Source: Clostridium manihotivorum
GTDB taxonomy: Bacteria > Bacillota > Clostridia > Clostridiales > Clostridiaceae
Assembly: GCF_004015185.1 (NCBI RefSeq)
Contig: NZ_CP025746.1
Coordinates: 744,001-808,000, forward strand
Reading direction: 5' to 3'
DNA: 64,000 nt
Shown here: in pieces, positions 1-14,225 of the stretch
How positions within the stretch are numbered: position 1 is the stretch's first letter
How the letters are laid out: each line of letters opens with the position of its first letter
Program-made: the position numbers and the translations under genes
Notes under the pieces: model-generated
The model's input: the letters and a program-made list of their open reading frames with translations, nothing else
Told to the model about the DNA's origin: nothing
The model's database searches: none

Positions 1-272
1 TACAACCTATTGTTATCTTTCCACTGGGACACATATGTATTATTACCAAGTCTAATTATAGGCAGGGATTTACTGAATCCACCAGATACGGTTATGCCAG
101 TTTTTTTAGTGCTATTTTGAGTGTTTATATCATTTTCTACCGTAGGAGATGTTATTTTTATTTCTGTAGAACTACTTTTCTTTGTATTTGAATTAGTTGA
201 ACTACTAGTAGAAGAGCATGAAAACAGTGTTAAGGACATTATCACTGCTGAATAAATTAAAAGTTTTTTCAT
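1..272 (-). CDS. N-terminal part of a lipoprotein, cut by the window edge
   Basis: About 90 codons are visible on the minus strand, starting at the ATG read from 272 and preceded by an AGGAGGAA ribosome binding site. The protein begins with two lysines, a hydrophobic stretch of about 15 residues and a lipobox ending LFSC, so it is very probably exported and lipid-anchored at that Cys. The mature part starts with a Ser/Thr/Asn/Lys-rich linker (roughly residues 20-55), a common spacer after a lipobox. No catalytic domain is visible in the available part, and the C-terminus lies left of position 1. Function unknown. Confidence 0.8.
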   Translation of the reverse strand, partial: MKKLLIYSAVIMSLTLFSCSSTSSSTNSNTKKSSSTEIKITSPTVENDINTQNSTKKTGITVSGGFSKSLPIIRLGNNTYVSQWKDNNRL

Positions 273-560
273 AGTGTTCCTCCTTTTTTATTTTTATAGA
301 TTTATGTAAGTATATATAAATTATTAAGGATTAATAAATCTGTATAGCTATAAAATAGAACATAATAAATTACTTAATTTTTCTTGTGATATGTATTTTT
401 ATTAAGCCAACAGATATATTATCGTTGTTATTGTTAATATATTAATGAAAAATTATATTTTACTATTAAATATATAACTTTTTCAAGAATGCTAGTATTC
501 AGCAATATTAAGATTTTTAGTAATAACATTAACATATAAGTTATAATTGTTTTTTTAGCA

Positions 561-596
561 TTATTAAGTTTATTAAGTTTATTAAGTTTATTATGT
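561..596. repeat. AT-rich tandem repeat, four 9-bp units
   Basis: Three exact units of TTATTAAGT and a fourth with one change (TTATTATGT) lie head to tail in the gap upstream of the rRNA operon. The surrounding stretch 273-940 has no convincing gene on either strand; it is very AT-rich and shows a possible TATAAT at 883-888 without a good -35. Confidence 0.8.
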
Positions 597-943
597 TTAT
601 ATAATTATATATCTATTTGCTTTAATAGACATTATAGTTTTATTCAATAAATCTAAGATAACAATTATTATAATCAGTATTAAAAGATTTATTGTTATTT
701 TGTGGAGTTATAAGGTGCAATATATTTTGGATATAACATAAAGGGTATGCTGTACTCTTTAAACTATACCAGGTGTATCAATAATAGGAAAATGGCAAAT
801 AATACAGTAAAATAAAAATATAGAGAGATAATTTCTATATTCATGCAAGGGACTTCTTAGAAACTATAAATAAACATGTTACTATAATAAACGTCGCTGA
901 GAGGTGATGAGATGAAAATTTAAAACTTACATTAAAAAATAAG

Positions 944-975
944 TTGACAATTTGAATCTAAAATGTTAATATAAT
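944..975 (+). promoter_or_regulatory. rRNA operon promoter
   Basis: A perfect TTGACA at 944-949 is followed after 17 bases by TAATATAAT (967-975), about 135 bases before the mature 16S rRNA start. The intervening leader is typical of clostridial rrn operons. Strong consensus match and position support it as the main rrn promoter; a second upstream promoter is possible but not clear. Confidence 0.75.
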
Positions 976-1108
976 TAAGCGGTCGGAAACGATTGCAATG
1001 GTCTTTGAAAATTAAACAGAGTAAAATAAACAAAGTCTAAAACTAGACTTAAACCAGCAATTCTTTTGAAAAAAGACTTACTAAGTAAGTAAGCTATGAT
1101 TAAACTTT

Positions 1109-2632
<1,524 letters not shown>

Positions 2633-2753
2633 ATGGAGAAATTATTAAGTACTGATGTATTTCAGACTTAATATACACGAATTCTGGTTGTTGTTTACTC
2701 TGTTTAATTTTGAGATACCATTAATTTGGCATCTTAACTTAATATACATATAT

Positions 2754-2829
2754 GGGGGTATAGCTCAGTTGGGAGAGCACCTGCCTTGCACGCAGGGGGT
2801 CAAGAGTTCGAATCTCTTTATCTCCACCA
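2754..2829 (+). tRNA. tRNA-Ala (TGC)
   Basis: 76-nt cloverleaf with acceptor GGGGGTA pairing with TATCTCC, anticodon TGC in a CTTGCAC loop, T-loop GTTCGAATC and encoded CCA. It lies in the 16S-23S spacer, six bases before tRNA-Ile, the common arrangement in clostridial rrn operons. Confidence 0.97.
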
Positions 2830-2834
2830 TATGT

Positions 2835-2911
<77 letters not shown>

Positions 2912-3042
2912 TTGTTCTTTGAAAATTGCACATAAGTTAAAGTAAAGATATTTACTAATTCTTTGTAATAAATTGATTATCGAAAAATGCACGCTAGCAT
3001 TTTAGATATTCAGCAAGTTTGCTAAAGCAGACTTGATTTGAT

Positions 3043-5951
<2,909 letters not shown>

Positions 5952-6008
5952 AAACAAATATTACAAAGTAAACTTAAGTGCAATTTTGAAAGAATAATCT
6001 TTCAATAT

Positions 6009-6125
6009 CTAGTGATGATGCGTCTAAGGGTTACACCCGTACCCATACCGAACACGAAGGTTAAGACTTAGACGGCTGATGGTACTGCATGGGCGACTGT
6101 GTGGGAGAGTAAGTGGTCGCTAGGT
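6009..6125 (+). rRNA. rrf: 5S ribosomal RNA
   Basis: About 117 nt with the conserved CCCATACCGAACACG and GGGAGAGTAAGTGG segments; the two ends (CTAGTGATGATG and GTGGTCGCTAG) form helix I. Follows 23S by about 57 bases and precedes tRNA-Phe by six. Confidence 0.95.
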
Positions 6126-6131
6126 AAATGT

Positions 6132-6207
<76 letters not shown>

Positions 6208-6224
6208 TTTATTTTTTATAGTAT

Positions 6225-6299
6225 GGCGCTATAGCCAAGCGGTAAGGCCAAGGTCTGCAAAACCTTTATCCCCCGGTTCAAATCCGGGTGGCGCCTCCA
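6225..6299 (+). tRNA. tRNA-Cys (GCA)
   Basis: 75-nt cloverleaf, acceptor GGCGCTA with TGGCGCC, anticodon GCA in a CTGCAAAA loop, discriminator T and encoded CCA. Last gene of the operon. The IS1182-type element begins eight bases after its CCA, so the original operon terminator has probably been split or displaced. Confidence 0.96.
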
Positions 6300-6306
6300 A
6301 AAATAG

Positions 6307-8214
6307 AAGGGGCTGTCGCATTAGCGGTTAAAAACCGCTGATGCTCAGCCCTAATTTTCTAAAAATTTGTAAGAATTACAACTATATTTTAGAATGTTTT
6401 TTCTGAAATTCTAAAAAATTGCGCACTTTAATAAGCCTTTTCTATTAAGGCTATTTTTAAACAATTAGTTTTTAAAAGTTTAAATTTATGCACTGTTTTT
6501 TAATGAAAATAGGTGTTTTCCAGTTCTCTCTGATTGGATTTTATTATGTAGTTTGTTTACATTATGTGCCATTGCTAAAAGAATACTTTCGGCCCAAACA
6601 TTCTGTTTGCCCTTCGAGAGATATCTTCGGAAGCCCATATCTTGTTTTATCTCTGCAAAAGAACCTTCAGCTTGAATACTTCGGTTCATTCTAAGTTGGC
6701 GTACCTTCTTCACTTACAACTCTTTCTAAATCTTTTTTCTAAGCTTATTAAACAACTTTGAGGTTTCAAGATTTTTAGCTCTTTCTTCCAAAGGTGTCTT
6801 GCTGTTATTTCCTTTTATACATTTGCTTTTGTAAGAACAAGAACTGCAATCTTCGCAAGTATATACTGTTTTTTCGCTTATGTATCCGGTTTTACTCTTT
6901 CTTTTTATAGTCTTACTAAATATTAACTTTTTATTATTCTTGCAGATATAGTAATCTCCAATTTCATCATAGTCCATATTATCAATTCTACTAATATCCC
7001 TTTGGTATTTCCTTGTTTTAGATATCTCATAGTTTGCTGGTTTAATGAAAGAGAGTTGTCCATTTTCTTCAATAAATAAATAGTTCTCTTCGCTTTCATA
7101 GCCAGCGTCAGCAACTATTTTTAGATATTTAAAACTTAGAGATTCTTCCATGCTCTTAAGAAATGGAATAAGTGTAGGGGTATCCGTTGGCTGATCGCAT
7201 ACGGTGAGCCATACAATATATTCCGAATCAACACCGTGTTGGACATTGTATCCAGCTTTTAACTGACCATTTCCCATAGCGTCTTCTTTCATTCTCATAA
7301 ATGTTGAATCATTATCTGTTTTTGAATAACTATTACGGTTACCGCAAATGTGCAACTTTTGCGTGTATTCTTTTAACTTGTCAAGATACTCTTCAAGAGT
7401 TTCAATAGATCGCTGTAATGGCATTTTTCTTTCCCTGATCCATGCACAAATTCAATATTTCTCTCATATTTCAGAGCGTAAAGCTTTTTTCGCAACTTTT
7501 TTATATGTTTCATCTTCACTTTGTCATTGTATATTATCTTAATTCCGTATAGTTCCTCACAGTTAGCTACTAAATCAGCCAATTTAACAAGAAGCTTTTC
7601 TAAATTCTTTGTAACTGCCTTTTTCCAAACAAAAGTATATTTATTAGCACAAGCCTCAATTTTAGTACCATCAATGAATATAGCATCTCCAGATATTTCT
7701 CCTGTAGCACGAAGACATTCTGTCATTTCAGCTAAGATTCTTTCTGCACATGGCGCAAAGTGTAAGCTTCTAAATCTAGCAAATGTTGAATGATCAGGTA
7801 TTGGTGAATTTTCAAGAAGATACATGAAGTTAATATCACGTCGGCAATATTTTTCCATATCCCGTGAAGAATAGATATGGTTCATGTAAGAATAGAGTAC
7901 AATCTTCAGCATCTGTCGTGGCGTAGCTTGATTTTCCCTAATTCGGGAATAAGTCGAATATAAATCTGTTAAATCCATCTCCTCTACAAATTGACTTAGC
8001 AAACGCACCGAATCATTAACTGAGACCATATAATCAATATTAAATGGAAGTTTTAATTGATAACTTCCTTTATTTAAAGTATAATCTTTATGTAAATTAA
8101 TATGTTTGGTCATATATTAATTTTACAATAAATCCAGCACTCTTGTGAATGCTGGATTTATTTTTTATGCAAAAAACGGAGCTGTGCACTAATTAATTAG
8201 TGCGACAGCCCCTT
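6307..8214 (-). mobile_element. IS1182-family insertion sequence, about 1.9 kb, transposase broken
   Basis: The element is bounded by inverted repeats: AAGGGGCTGTCGCATTA on the left (from 6307) and its complement TAGTGCGACAGCCCCTT on the right (ending 8214). Outside these, the flanks AAAAATAGAA and TTTTATTTTT are themselves nearly complementary, so either the inverted repeat is longer or the element entered an A/T palindrome such as a terminator; no ordinary direct target duplication is seen. Inside, the transposase gene runs on the minus strand. A small hairpin (AGCGGTT/AACCGCT, about 6323-6339) lies at the left end. It sits directly after tRNA-Cys. Confidence 0.9.
6486..8113 (-). pseudogene. 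IS1182-family DDE transposase, frameshifted into three parts
   Basis: The N-terminal part (8113 down to about 7430), middle part (about 7428 to 6735) and C-terminal part (about 6713 to 6486) are in different frames but together give one collinear IS1182 transposase of roughly 540 residues. The acidic residues expected of the DDE site are still encoded: Asp in FIDGTKIEA (first part), Asp in VADAGYES (second) and Glu in EGSFAEIKQ (third). One shift falls at an A5 run near 7425-7430 and another at an A6 run near 6733-6738, with a further one near 6703. Either it is decayed or these are homopolymer errors in a multicopy sequence; a functional frameshifted product is unlikely because IS1182 members normally use one ORF. 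Confidence 0.85.
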
Positions 8215-8220
8215 TTATTT

Positions 8221-8401
8221 TTATTCAACAGTTTTATTTATAGGGTATAGGCAAAAATTCATACAATCTGTGGATAAGTATAGAAAAAAACGATGTTTTT
8301 TTATAAAATTCAGAATAATGAAAAGTTAGTCACAGAAATATGAAAATAATACACAGTTTTTGTGGATAACTACTGTTGATTAATTATATTTCTGTTGATA
8401 A
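8221..8401. promoter_or_regulatory. Cluster of DnaA-box-like 9-mers
   Basis: Two exact copies of TGTGGATAA (the complement of the consensus DnaA box TTATCCACA) lie at 8269-8277 and 8361-8369. Weaker relatives are TGTTGATAA at 8393-8401, TGTTGATTA at 8374-8382 and TATTCAACA at 8222-8230. All fall in a 180-bp AT-rich gap between the IS element and the LD-carboxypeptidase gene. The known DnaA-binding motif is what is seen; a role in initiation control or DnaA titration is inference. Confidence 0.5.
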
Positions 8402-8415
8402 TTTTATTTGTGAAT

Positions 8416-9333
8416 TTATTTGACAAAGGGTTTGCTTGGATATATTAGATTTTCATTTAGATCTATTTTAACAGATCCACCTACTGGAAGAGTGATGTTA
8501 GGATATTCATGACCAAAAGGTAAATTCATAATTGTAGGTTTTCCAAGAGAGACTATTTTCTCATAAAGCAGTTCTTCTAACTTAAAATTATGTTCTTTCA
8601 TATCATTATCATTTGGAGTGAATTGGCCAATTATGAATCCTTTGCAGTTATTTAATTTATTGGAAAGGCTTAATTGAGTAAGCATTCTATCGATAGCGTA
8701 TATTTTTTCATTCACATCTTCTATAAAAAGTATCTTATCTTTTGTATCAATTTCAAAGGTAGTGCCTATACTGCTGCAGATTATACTCAGATTTCCACCT
8801 ACTAACTTTCCACTTATACTTCTAGAATTGTAGATTTGTATATTATCAAATGAGTTTAAGTCGATCTGATAATTGGCGGATTTATTCATGGTAGCATTAA
8901 AGAAATATTCTCTTGTGATCTTATCAGAAAGGTTGGATTTTATCATAGGGCCATGAAAGGTTATAAGATCCAACTTCTTATATAGGTAATTAAGAATCAA
9001 GGTTATGTCACTAAAACCACAAATAACTTTGGGATGTTTTTTTATAGTATCTAGGTCTATATAAGGTAGCATCCTAGCACTTCCATAGCCTCCTCTAAAG
9101 CATATTATTGCATCCACTTCATCATCAATAAACATATCCATAAGATCACTAGCTCTATCTTTATCTTCTCCTGCTAAGTATCCATACTTAGCAAAAACAT
9201 GAGCACCAATTTTTACTTTGAAGCCTAAGTTTTTAAAATCTGATATCTTTTTATTAATTATTTCAGTATCGTCACAACCTGCAGGTGATACTATACCTAT
9301 TGTATCTCCAAATTCAATTCCTTTAGCAAGAAT
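8416..9333 (-). CDS. LD-carboxypeptidase, peptidase family S66
   Basis: A cytoplasmic enzyme of the LdcA/MccF fold; family members remove the terminal D-residue from murein tetrapeptides during peptidoglycan recycling, or cleave microcin-like conjugates. With the start chosen here the protein has 305 residues, the usual family length. The S66 triad is visible: Ser108 in CGFSDI, Glu about 205 in FIEDV and His about 275 in GHEYPN. The start is unusual: no ATG, GTG or TTG sits at a proper distance from the GGAGG at 9343-9347, but ATT at 9331-9333 is eight bases downstream and gives the normal N-terminus (ILAKGIEFGD). A GTG at 9342 overlaps the ribosome site; a TTG at 9381 would add 16 atypical residues. 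No signal peptide. Transcribed alone, convergent with nothing on its left. Confidence 0.88.
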   Translation of the reverse strand: MLAKGIEFGDTIGIVSPAGCDDTEIINKKISDFKNLGFKVKIGAHVFAKYGYLAGEDKDRASDLMDMFIDDEVDAIICFRGGYGSARMLPYIDLDTIKKHPKVICGFSDITLILNYLYKKLDLITFHGPMIKSNLSDKITREYFFNATMNKSANYQIDLNSFDNIQIYNSRSISGKLVGGNLSIICSSIGTTFEIDTKDKILFIEDVNEKIYAIDRMLTQLSLSNKLNNCKGFIIGQFTPNDNDMKEHNFKLEELLYEKIVSLGKPTIMNLPFGHEYPNITLPVGGSVKIDLNENLIYPSKPFVK

Positions 9334-9353
9334 GATAAACACCTCCAAAATAG

Positions 9354-9375
9354 AAGAGGACCACTTAGTCCTCTT
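9354..9375. promoter_or_regulatory. Perfect hairpin in the leader of the LD-carboxypeptidase gene
   Basis: AAGAGGAC and GTCCTCTT form an 8-bp perfect stem around a six-base loop, ending a few bases before the GGAGG of the minus-strand gene. It could terminate, stabilise the mRNA or modulate initiation; there is no strong U tract on the minus strand directly after it. Confidence 0.5.
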
Positions 9376-9517
9376 TAGCAAATTTCTTAATTATTATATT
9401 ATCATTTAGTATATATGTACCATTTGATAATAAAATTATATTTTCAATTAAGGTGGTTGAACTTTATATATGCAGTAATATATAATTAAATCTGCATTTA
9501 AAGAGAATTCAATATTT

Positions 9518-10462
9518 TTAAGAAAACATATCTTTTTTATACAGTAGAGCTGCAACAATAACTGCAATTATCATTGTAACTCCCATAACTATATGAAAAG
9601 CATAAGGACTATCTTGAAGAGGTAATCTGACATTCATACCATATATTCCCCCCATTATCGTTGGGATTGCTAATAGTATAGTTACTGATGCTAATACTTT
9701 CATCACTATATTTAGATTATTGGATATTACAGATGCAAAGAAATCCATGGTACTTGCTAGTATATTACTATATATTTCAGTCATTTCGATAGCCTGCTTG
9801 TTTTCTATTATAACATCTTCTAAGACATCTTTATCCTCCTCATACTTTTGCATTATCTCTAATTTAAGCATTTTCTCCAGAGTTATTTCATTTGACTTAA
9901 GAGAAGTTGAAAAGTAAACAAGGGACTTTTCTAAAGAGTGTAATTGTATCAGTTCTCTATTTTTCATAGATTTATGTAGTCTTTTTTCAATCATGAGACT
10001 TTTTTTATCAATTTGTCTTAAATATATAAGATAGTATGTAGACACTCTATTCAGAATCTGCAATATAAATCTAGATTTCTTAAAAGAGTAGAATGACTTT
10101 ATCTTTCCATAGGTAAAATCAGTCAATATCTTCGAGTTTTTTAAACAGACAGTTATAAGCTCTTTATCTGTATGTATAATGCCTAGAGGATATGTATCAT
10201 AGGTTAGTGAGTTATCTTCCATTTCAGTAAAGGGTATGTCGACAATAACTAACATATTATTATCCTCTATATCTATACGAGAGGTTTCTTCGTCGTCTAG
10301 AGGAGCTCTTAAAAATTCAATTGGAACGGAGGTCTTTTTTGATATAAGAATAAGTTCCTCATCTGAAGGAGCAACTAAGTTTATCCAGCAACCTGGTTCA
10401 ATATTATCTAAACTTTTTAATGTAGGGTCAAGCTCACTTACTGATTTATATATTTGAATCAT
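9518..10462 (-). CDS. corA: CorA-family magnesium/divalent cation transporter
   Basis: 314 residues, a typical short CorA. The large N-terminal part (about 1-240) is acidic and helical, as the cytoplasmic funnel of CorA proteins is. Two transmembrane segments close the C-terminus (about 253-272 and 289-308), separated by the signature GMN at 275-277 in GIYGMNVRLP, which forms the ion selectivity site of this family. The ATG at 10462 follows GGAGG by eight bases. It is a single gene divergent from the membrane protein gene at 10734. Family members carry Mg2+ (some Co2+ or Ni2+); the exact ion cannot be decided from sequence. Confidence 0.93.
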   Translation of the reverse strand: MIQIYKSVSELDPTLKSLDNIEPGCWINLVAPSDEELILISKKTSVPIEFLRAPLDDEETSRIDIEDNNMLVIVDIPFTEMEDNSLTYDTYPLGIIHTDKELITVCLKNSKILTDFTYGKIKSFYSFKKSRFILQILNRVSTYYLIYLRQIDKKSLMIEKRLHKSMKNRELIQLHSLEKSLVYFSTSLKSNEITLEKMLKLEIMQKYEEDKDVLEDVIIENKQAIEMTEIYSNILASTMDFFASVISNNLNIVMKVLASVTILLAIPTIMGGIYGMNVRLPLQDSPYAFHIVMGVTMIIAVIVAALLYKKDMFS

Positions 10463-10733
10463 CTAATGATACCTCCATCTTGTTGTATAATGAATTAAAA
10501 TAACTTTAAGTAGAATAATCAATAAAAACTTAAATATCAATTTTATTATATCATATATTAGAAAAATTAAGTAATCATGAGTATCTTAGAGAATAACCTT
10601 GCATATATATAATTAAGTTTAGTATATTGATATAAAAGCTAATATTTAGTACAAAAGGTAATAGATAAAAATGTAAAATGGTTGTATAATCACTATGGTG
10701 TATTATTAGCTTATGCGATGGGGGAGTAATGTT

Positions 10734-11246
10734 ATGGGTACGATGCATAAAGAGTTTGTAGGAAGAAGAAAAGCTTCTTCAATAGTAATTAGCATAGTAG
10801 TACTATGTTTAATGATTGTTTTATCCAACTCAAGTGAAAAAGTTTTACTATACAATCATAAGATTAATATAATTATGGATCCCTTATTGATTTTATTGAC
10901 ACTTAGTTTTGTTGGATTTCAGTTTATTAGATGTAGAACCTCTTATAAGTATTCAATTGTAGCTGATAAGCTTATAATTCACAGAGTTAACCCAGCTGAG
11001 CAAGTGACTTTAGAGAATATAAAACTGAAAGACATAGTTTTTTTAGGTGGAATAGTATCTGCACCTAAAAGGTATCCTATTAATAGAAGAAAACTTTATA
11101 TAGGTAGCATAGTTGGCATAAAGACATACTGTTGTATATATAGAGATGATAATAAATATAAAAAGTTCTTTTTTCAACCTAGTGAAGACTTAGTAAATAA
11201 ATTAGAGGTATATAGTGCTAGATATAAAGAGGTTATGGTAAGTTAA
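10734..11246 (+). CDS. Small membrane protein of unknown function
   Basis: 170 residues using the ATG at 10734, seven bases after a GGGGGAG ribosome site; an in-frame ATG at 10713 lies before that site and is less likely. Two hydrophobic segments (about residues 16-33 and 44-62) put the N-terminus in the membrane; the rest is basic, hydrophilic and beta-rich, resembling a PH-like cytoplasmic domain of small Firmicute membrane proteins, though no family can be named with confidence. Followed immediately by a strong terminator, so it is transcribed alone. Confidence 0.7.
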   Translation: MGTMHKEFVGRRKASSIVISIVVLCLMIVLSNSSEKVLLYNHKINIIMDPLLILLTLSFVGFQFIRCRTSYKYSIVADKLIIHRVNPAEQVTLENIKLKDIVFLGGIVSAPKRYPINRRKLYIGSIVGIKTYCCIYRDDNKYKKFFFQPSEDLVNKLEVYSARYKEVMVS

Positions 11247-11290
11247 AGTAACCAGGTAGACGTTATTACGTCCCTGGTTACTTTTGTTTT
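11246..11290 (+). terminator. Rho-independent terminator
   Basis: AAGTAACCAGG pairs with CCTGGTTACTT around a 16-base loop and is followed by TTGTTTTTATTT. Confidence 0.9.
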
Positions 11291-11443
11291 TATTTGATAA
11301 TATTCATTATGAAAGATACGTTCTAGGTTTATTCATAAAAATATTTATTGTGGACAAATTAAGATTATTTGCAGTATTGAATAAAATATACTATATGAGT
11401 TAAAAATCAAAATAACATATAAGTTATGGAGGTAATATTCGTT

Positions 11444-11662
11444 ATGAATAATATATATGCTAAAAATAAATGCATAGTATGTGGAAAAGCTCATGAAAAT
11501 GGTATAATAATATGCGGTAAAAAGATTTGTCGAAGTTGTGAAGAAAATCTAATAGAGTGTGAAGCAAACACAGATTTTTATAAATACTACATGAACTGTA
11601 TTAAGAAACAACTTACTCCTCATATTATAAAAAACAGTTGTGAGAAAAGTGAGTATTTATAA
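11444..11662 (+). CDS. csfB: Anti-sigma-G factor Gin (CsfB)
   Basis: A 72-residue protein with four cysteines as two CxxC pairs (CIVC near residue 8 and CRSC near 30), the zinc-binding core of the Gin family, followed by the family's DFYKYYMNCIKK-type helix. In B. subtilis Gin is made under sigma-F and blocks premature sigma-G activity in the forespore and mother cell. The gene order csfB, yaaO-like decarboxylase, tmk, yaaQ, holB, yaaT matches B. subtilis and supports the call despite the short length. The ATG at 11444 lies 11 bases after GGAGG; an upstream ATG at 11426 overlaps the ribosome site. No clear sigma-F promoter was identified by eye. Confidence 0.85.
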   Translation: MNNIYAKNKCIVCGKAHENGIIICGKKICRSCEENLIECEANTDFYKYYMNCIKKQLTPHIIKNSCEKSEYL

Positions 11663-11678
11663 TAATAAGGAGGTAATT

Positions 11679-13097
11679 ATGAACAAGATTCCGCTGGTAG
11701 AAGCGTTGAAATCATATGTAGATGAAAGAAATGCTCCTTTTTCTATGCCAGGCCATAAAAGCGGCAGGGGATTCAAATCGGAGTATTTAAATATTAATTT
11801 AAATGAGTTTCTTTTATCTGCTGATATAACCGAGGTGGAAGGTCTTGATAACCTTCATAAACCAGAAGGTGTACTAAAAGAAGCTCTAGAAAAATTACGT
11901 GATTTATATAAAAGTGAAAAGTCTTATTTTTTAGTTAATGGAAGTACATCAGGAAATCTTATAATGAGCTATTCATGCTTCGAGGAGGGGGACAAAGTTC
12001 TTGTTGAAAGAAATTGCCACAGATCCATAATGAATAGTTTAATTATGAGAAAGCTAAGGCCTGTGTATTTAAATAACACCTTAAGTACAATACTTAAAGC
12101 ACCGTTAACTTTAGATTTGGAAGAGTTTACTAGACTCTTAAATGAGCATAGCGATATAAAAGGAATTATTATAACCTATCCTAATTATTATGGAGTTGGG
12201 TGTAATTTGAAATTTATTATTGATGAATGTCATAAGAGGAATATAAAGGTGTTAGTGGATTGTGCTCATGGTGCTCATTTTGGCGTGCATAAAAGGCTTC
12301 CAGATAGTCCTGTGACTTTAGGTGCAGACATGGTTGTAATGAGCGCTCACAAGACATTACCAAGTTTAACTCAAACATCATTCTTACATGTAAATGATAA
12401 GTCCTTGATAGAGAAAGCAGATTTTTATTTTGGAGTTTTTCAAAGCACAAGCCCTTCCTATATATTAATGGCATCTATGGATTATAGTAGGGCTTTTCTC
12501 GAATATGAGGGTCAGGAAGCTTATGAAAACCTATTTATAAAAGTGGACAAGTTTAAGGATGATATAAAAGATTTTTCATATATTAAGGTTTTTGATAAAA
12601 GCTATATAAATGAATCAGAAACTATTTTTGATGAAAGCAGGGTAGTTTTATGCTTAGAAGATGGTTTAAGTGGGCATAAATTATTAGAGGTGCTTAGAAC
12701 TAATAAGATTCAAGCAGAGATGAGTGGTGAAAATAATGTTGTATTGATATGTTCACCATTTAATACTGAACAAGACTTTGACTTACTAGCAAAAACCCTT
12801 AGAAATATGGATTTAAATTTAATTGAAGATAGAGAAAAGTCTTTCTGTTTTGCCAAGTTGCCGAAACAAGGGCTTATTCCGGGAGATGCATTTCTACGTG
12901 AAAAGGAAGTTATATCGTTAGAATTATCAGAAGGAAAGATGGCTGGTGATAATATAATACCATACCCACCAGGAGTTCCTATGCTTATAATTGGTGAAGT
13001 TATTGATAAAGAGCACATATTAGGTATAAAAAAGGCACTTAAAAGTGGTTTAACAGTACTTGGAGTTGAAGAAGGGTGTATAAAAGTAATTAGATAA
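11679..13097 (+). CDS. Arginine/lysine/ornithine decarboxylase, fold type I
   Basis: 472 residues of the PLP-dependent Orn/Lys/Arg decarboxylase class III family, close to B. subtilis YaaO/SpeA. The PLP-binding lysine is Lys225 in MSAHKTLPSLTQ, preceded by the cofactor-binding VDCAHGAHFG. The N-terminal motif FSMPGHKSGRG is characteristic of the family. The short C-terminal domain and the lack of the receiver-like wing domain separate it from the inducible enterobacterial enzymes. It probably makes agmatine or cadaverine for polyamine supply; the substrate cannot be fixed from sequence. AAGGAGG lies six bases before the ATG; the gene follows gin by 16 bases. Confidence 0.9.
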   Translation: MNKIPLVEALKSYVDERNAPFSMPGHKSGRGFKSEYLNINLNEFLLSADITEVEGLDNLHKPEGVLKEALEKLRDLYKSEKSYFLVNGSTSGNLIMSYSCFEEGDKVLVERNCHRSIMNSLIMRKLRPVYLNNTLSTILKAPLTLDLEEFTRLLNEHSDIKGIIITYPNYYGVGCNLKFIIDECHKRNIKVLVDCAHGAHFGVHKRLPDSPVTLGADMVVMSAHKTLPSLTQTSFLHVNDKSLIEKADFYFGVFQSTSPSYILMASMDYSRAFLEYEGQEAYENLFIKVDKFKDDIKDFSYIKVFDKSYINESETIFDESRVVLCLEDGLSGHKLLEVLRTNKIQAEMSGENNVVLICSPFNTEQDFDLLAKTLRNMDLNLIEDREKSFCFAKLPKQGLIPGDAFLREKEVISLELSEGKMAGDNIIPYPPGVPMLIIGEVIDKEHILGIKKALKSGLTVLGVEEGCIKVIR

Positions 13098-13153
13098 TAT
13101 AAATCAGATTGTACAATATGAAATATATAACATTAAAAGAAAGAGTGAGTAGA

Positions 13154-13798
13154 ATGAAAAAGGGATTATTTATAGTATTTGAAGGACCAGAAGGAGCTGG
13201 AAAAACCACTGTAATTAAAGACATAGAGAGTGTATTTAAAAATACTAATATAGAATACATATTTACAAGAGAGCCAGGCGGTATATCGATTTCTGAGCAG
13301 ATAAGAAAGATAATTTTAAATAAAGAAAATACAGAGATGGACGGAAGGACGGAAGCTCTGTTATATGCTGCGGCTAGAAGGCAGCATTTAGTTGAAAAAG
13401 TAATACCGTCTCTTGAAGCTGGTAAGGTAGTTATATGTGACAGATTTATTTTTTCGTCACTAGCGTATCAAGGTTATGCAAGAGGGTTGGGTATGGAACA
13501 GGTTATGAACATAAATAATTTTGCAATTGAAGAGTATATGCCAGACTTAACACTGTTATTTGATCTAGATCCTAGAGTAGGGCTAAGAAGAATACATAGT
13601 AACGATGAAAGAGAAATTAATAGATTAGATTTAGAAAGTATTGAATTTCATGAAAAAGTTGTAGAAGCGTATCATATTTTAGCTAATAAGTATAATGAGA
13701 GCACCATAATAATAGATGCTTCAAAATCCTTAGAAGAAGTAAAGGATCAAGTTATTAATTCCATTATGTCTTTTCTCGAAAAAAAAGGATATATTTAA
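13154..13798 (+). CDS. tmk: Thymidylate kinase
   Basis: 214 residues. Phosphorylates dTMP to dTDP for DNA synthesis. The P-loop GPEGAGKT is at residues 11-18, the [12 protein letters not shown] motif (DR.. substrate-binding) near 96-107 and a FTREPGG motif near 41-47 for dTMP binding. The ATG at 13154 is chosen because it gives the standard N-terminus [14 protein letters not shown]; upstream in-frame codons to 13109 would add a 15-residue extension. The ribosome site is weak (AAGAGTGAG). It lies 56 bases after the decarboxylase, probably in the same transcript. Confidence 0.95.
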   Translation: MKKGLFIVFEGPEGAGKTTVIKDIESVFKNTNIEYIFTREPGGISISEQIRKIILNKENTEMDGRTEALLYAAARRQHLVEKVIPSLEAGKVVICDRFIFSSLAYQGYARGLGMEQVMNINNFAIEEYMPDLTLLFDLDPRVGLRRIHSNDEREINRLDLESIEFHEKVVEAYHILANKYNESTIIIDASKSLEEVKDQVINSIMSFLEKKGYI

Positions 13799-13868
13799 CT
13801 AATTCTATTCAAAGTTAGTTAATTGTGATAGAATAAAGAATAATAAAAACTTGCAATATATTCAATAA

Positions 13869-14219
<351 letters not shown>

Positions 14220-14225
14220 AAAGGA

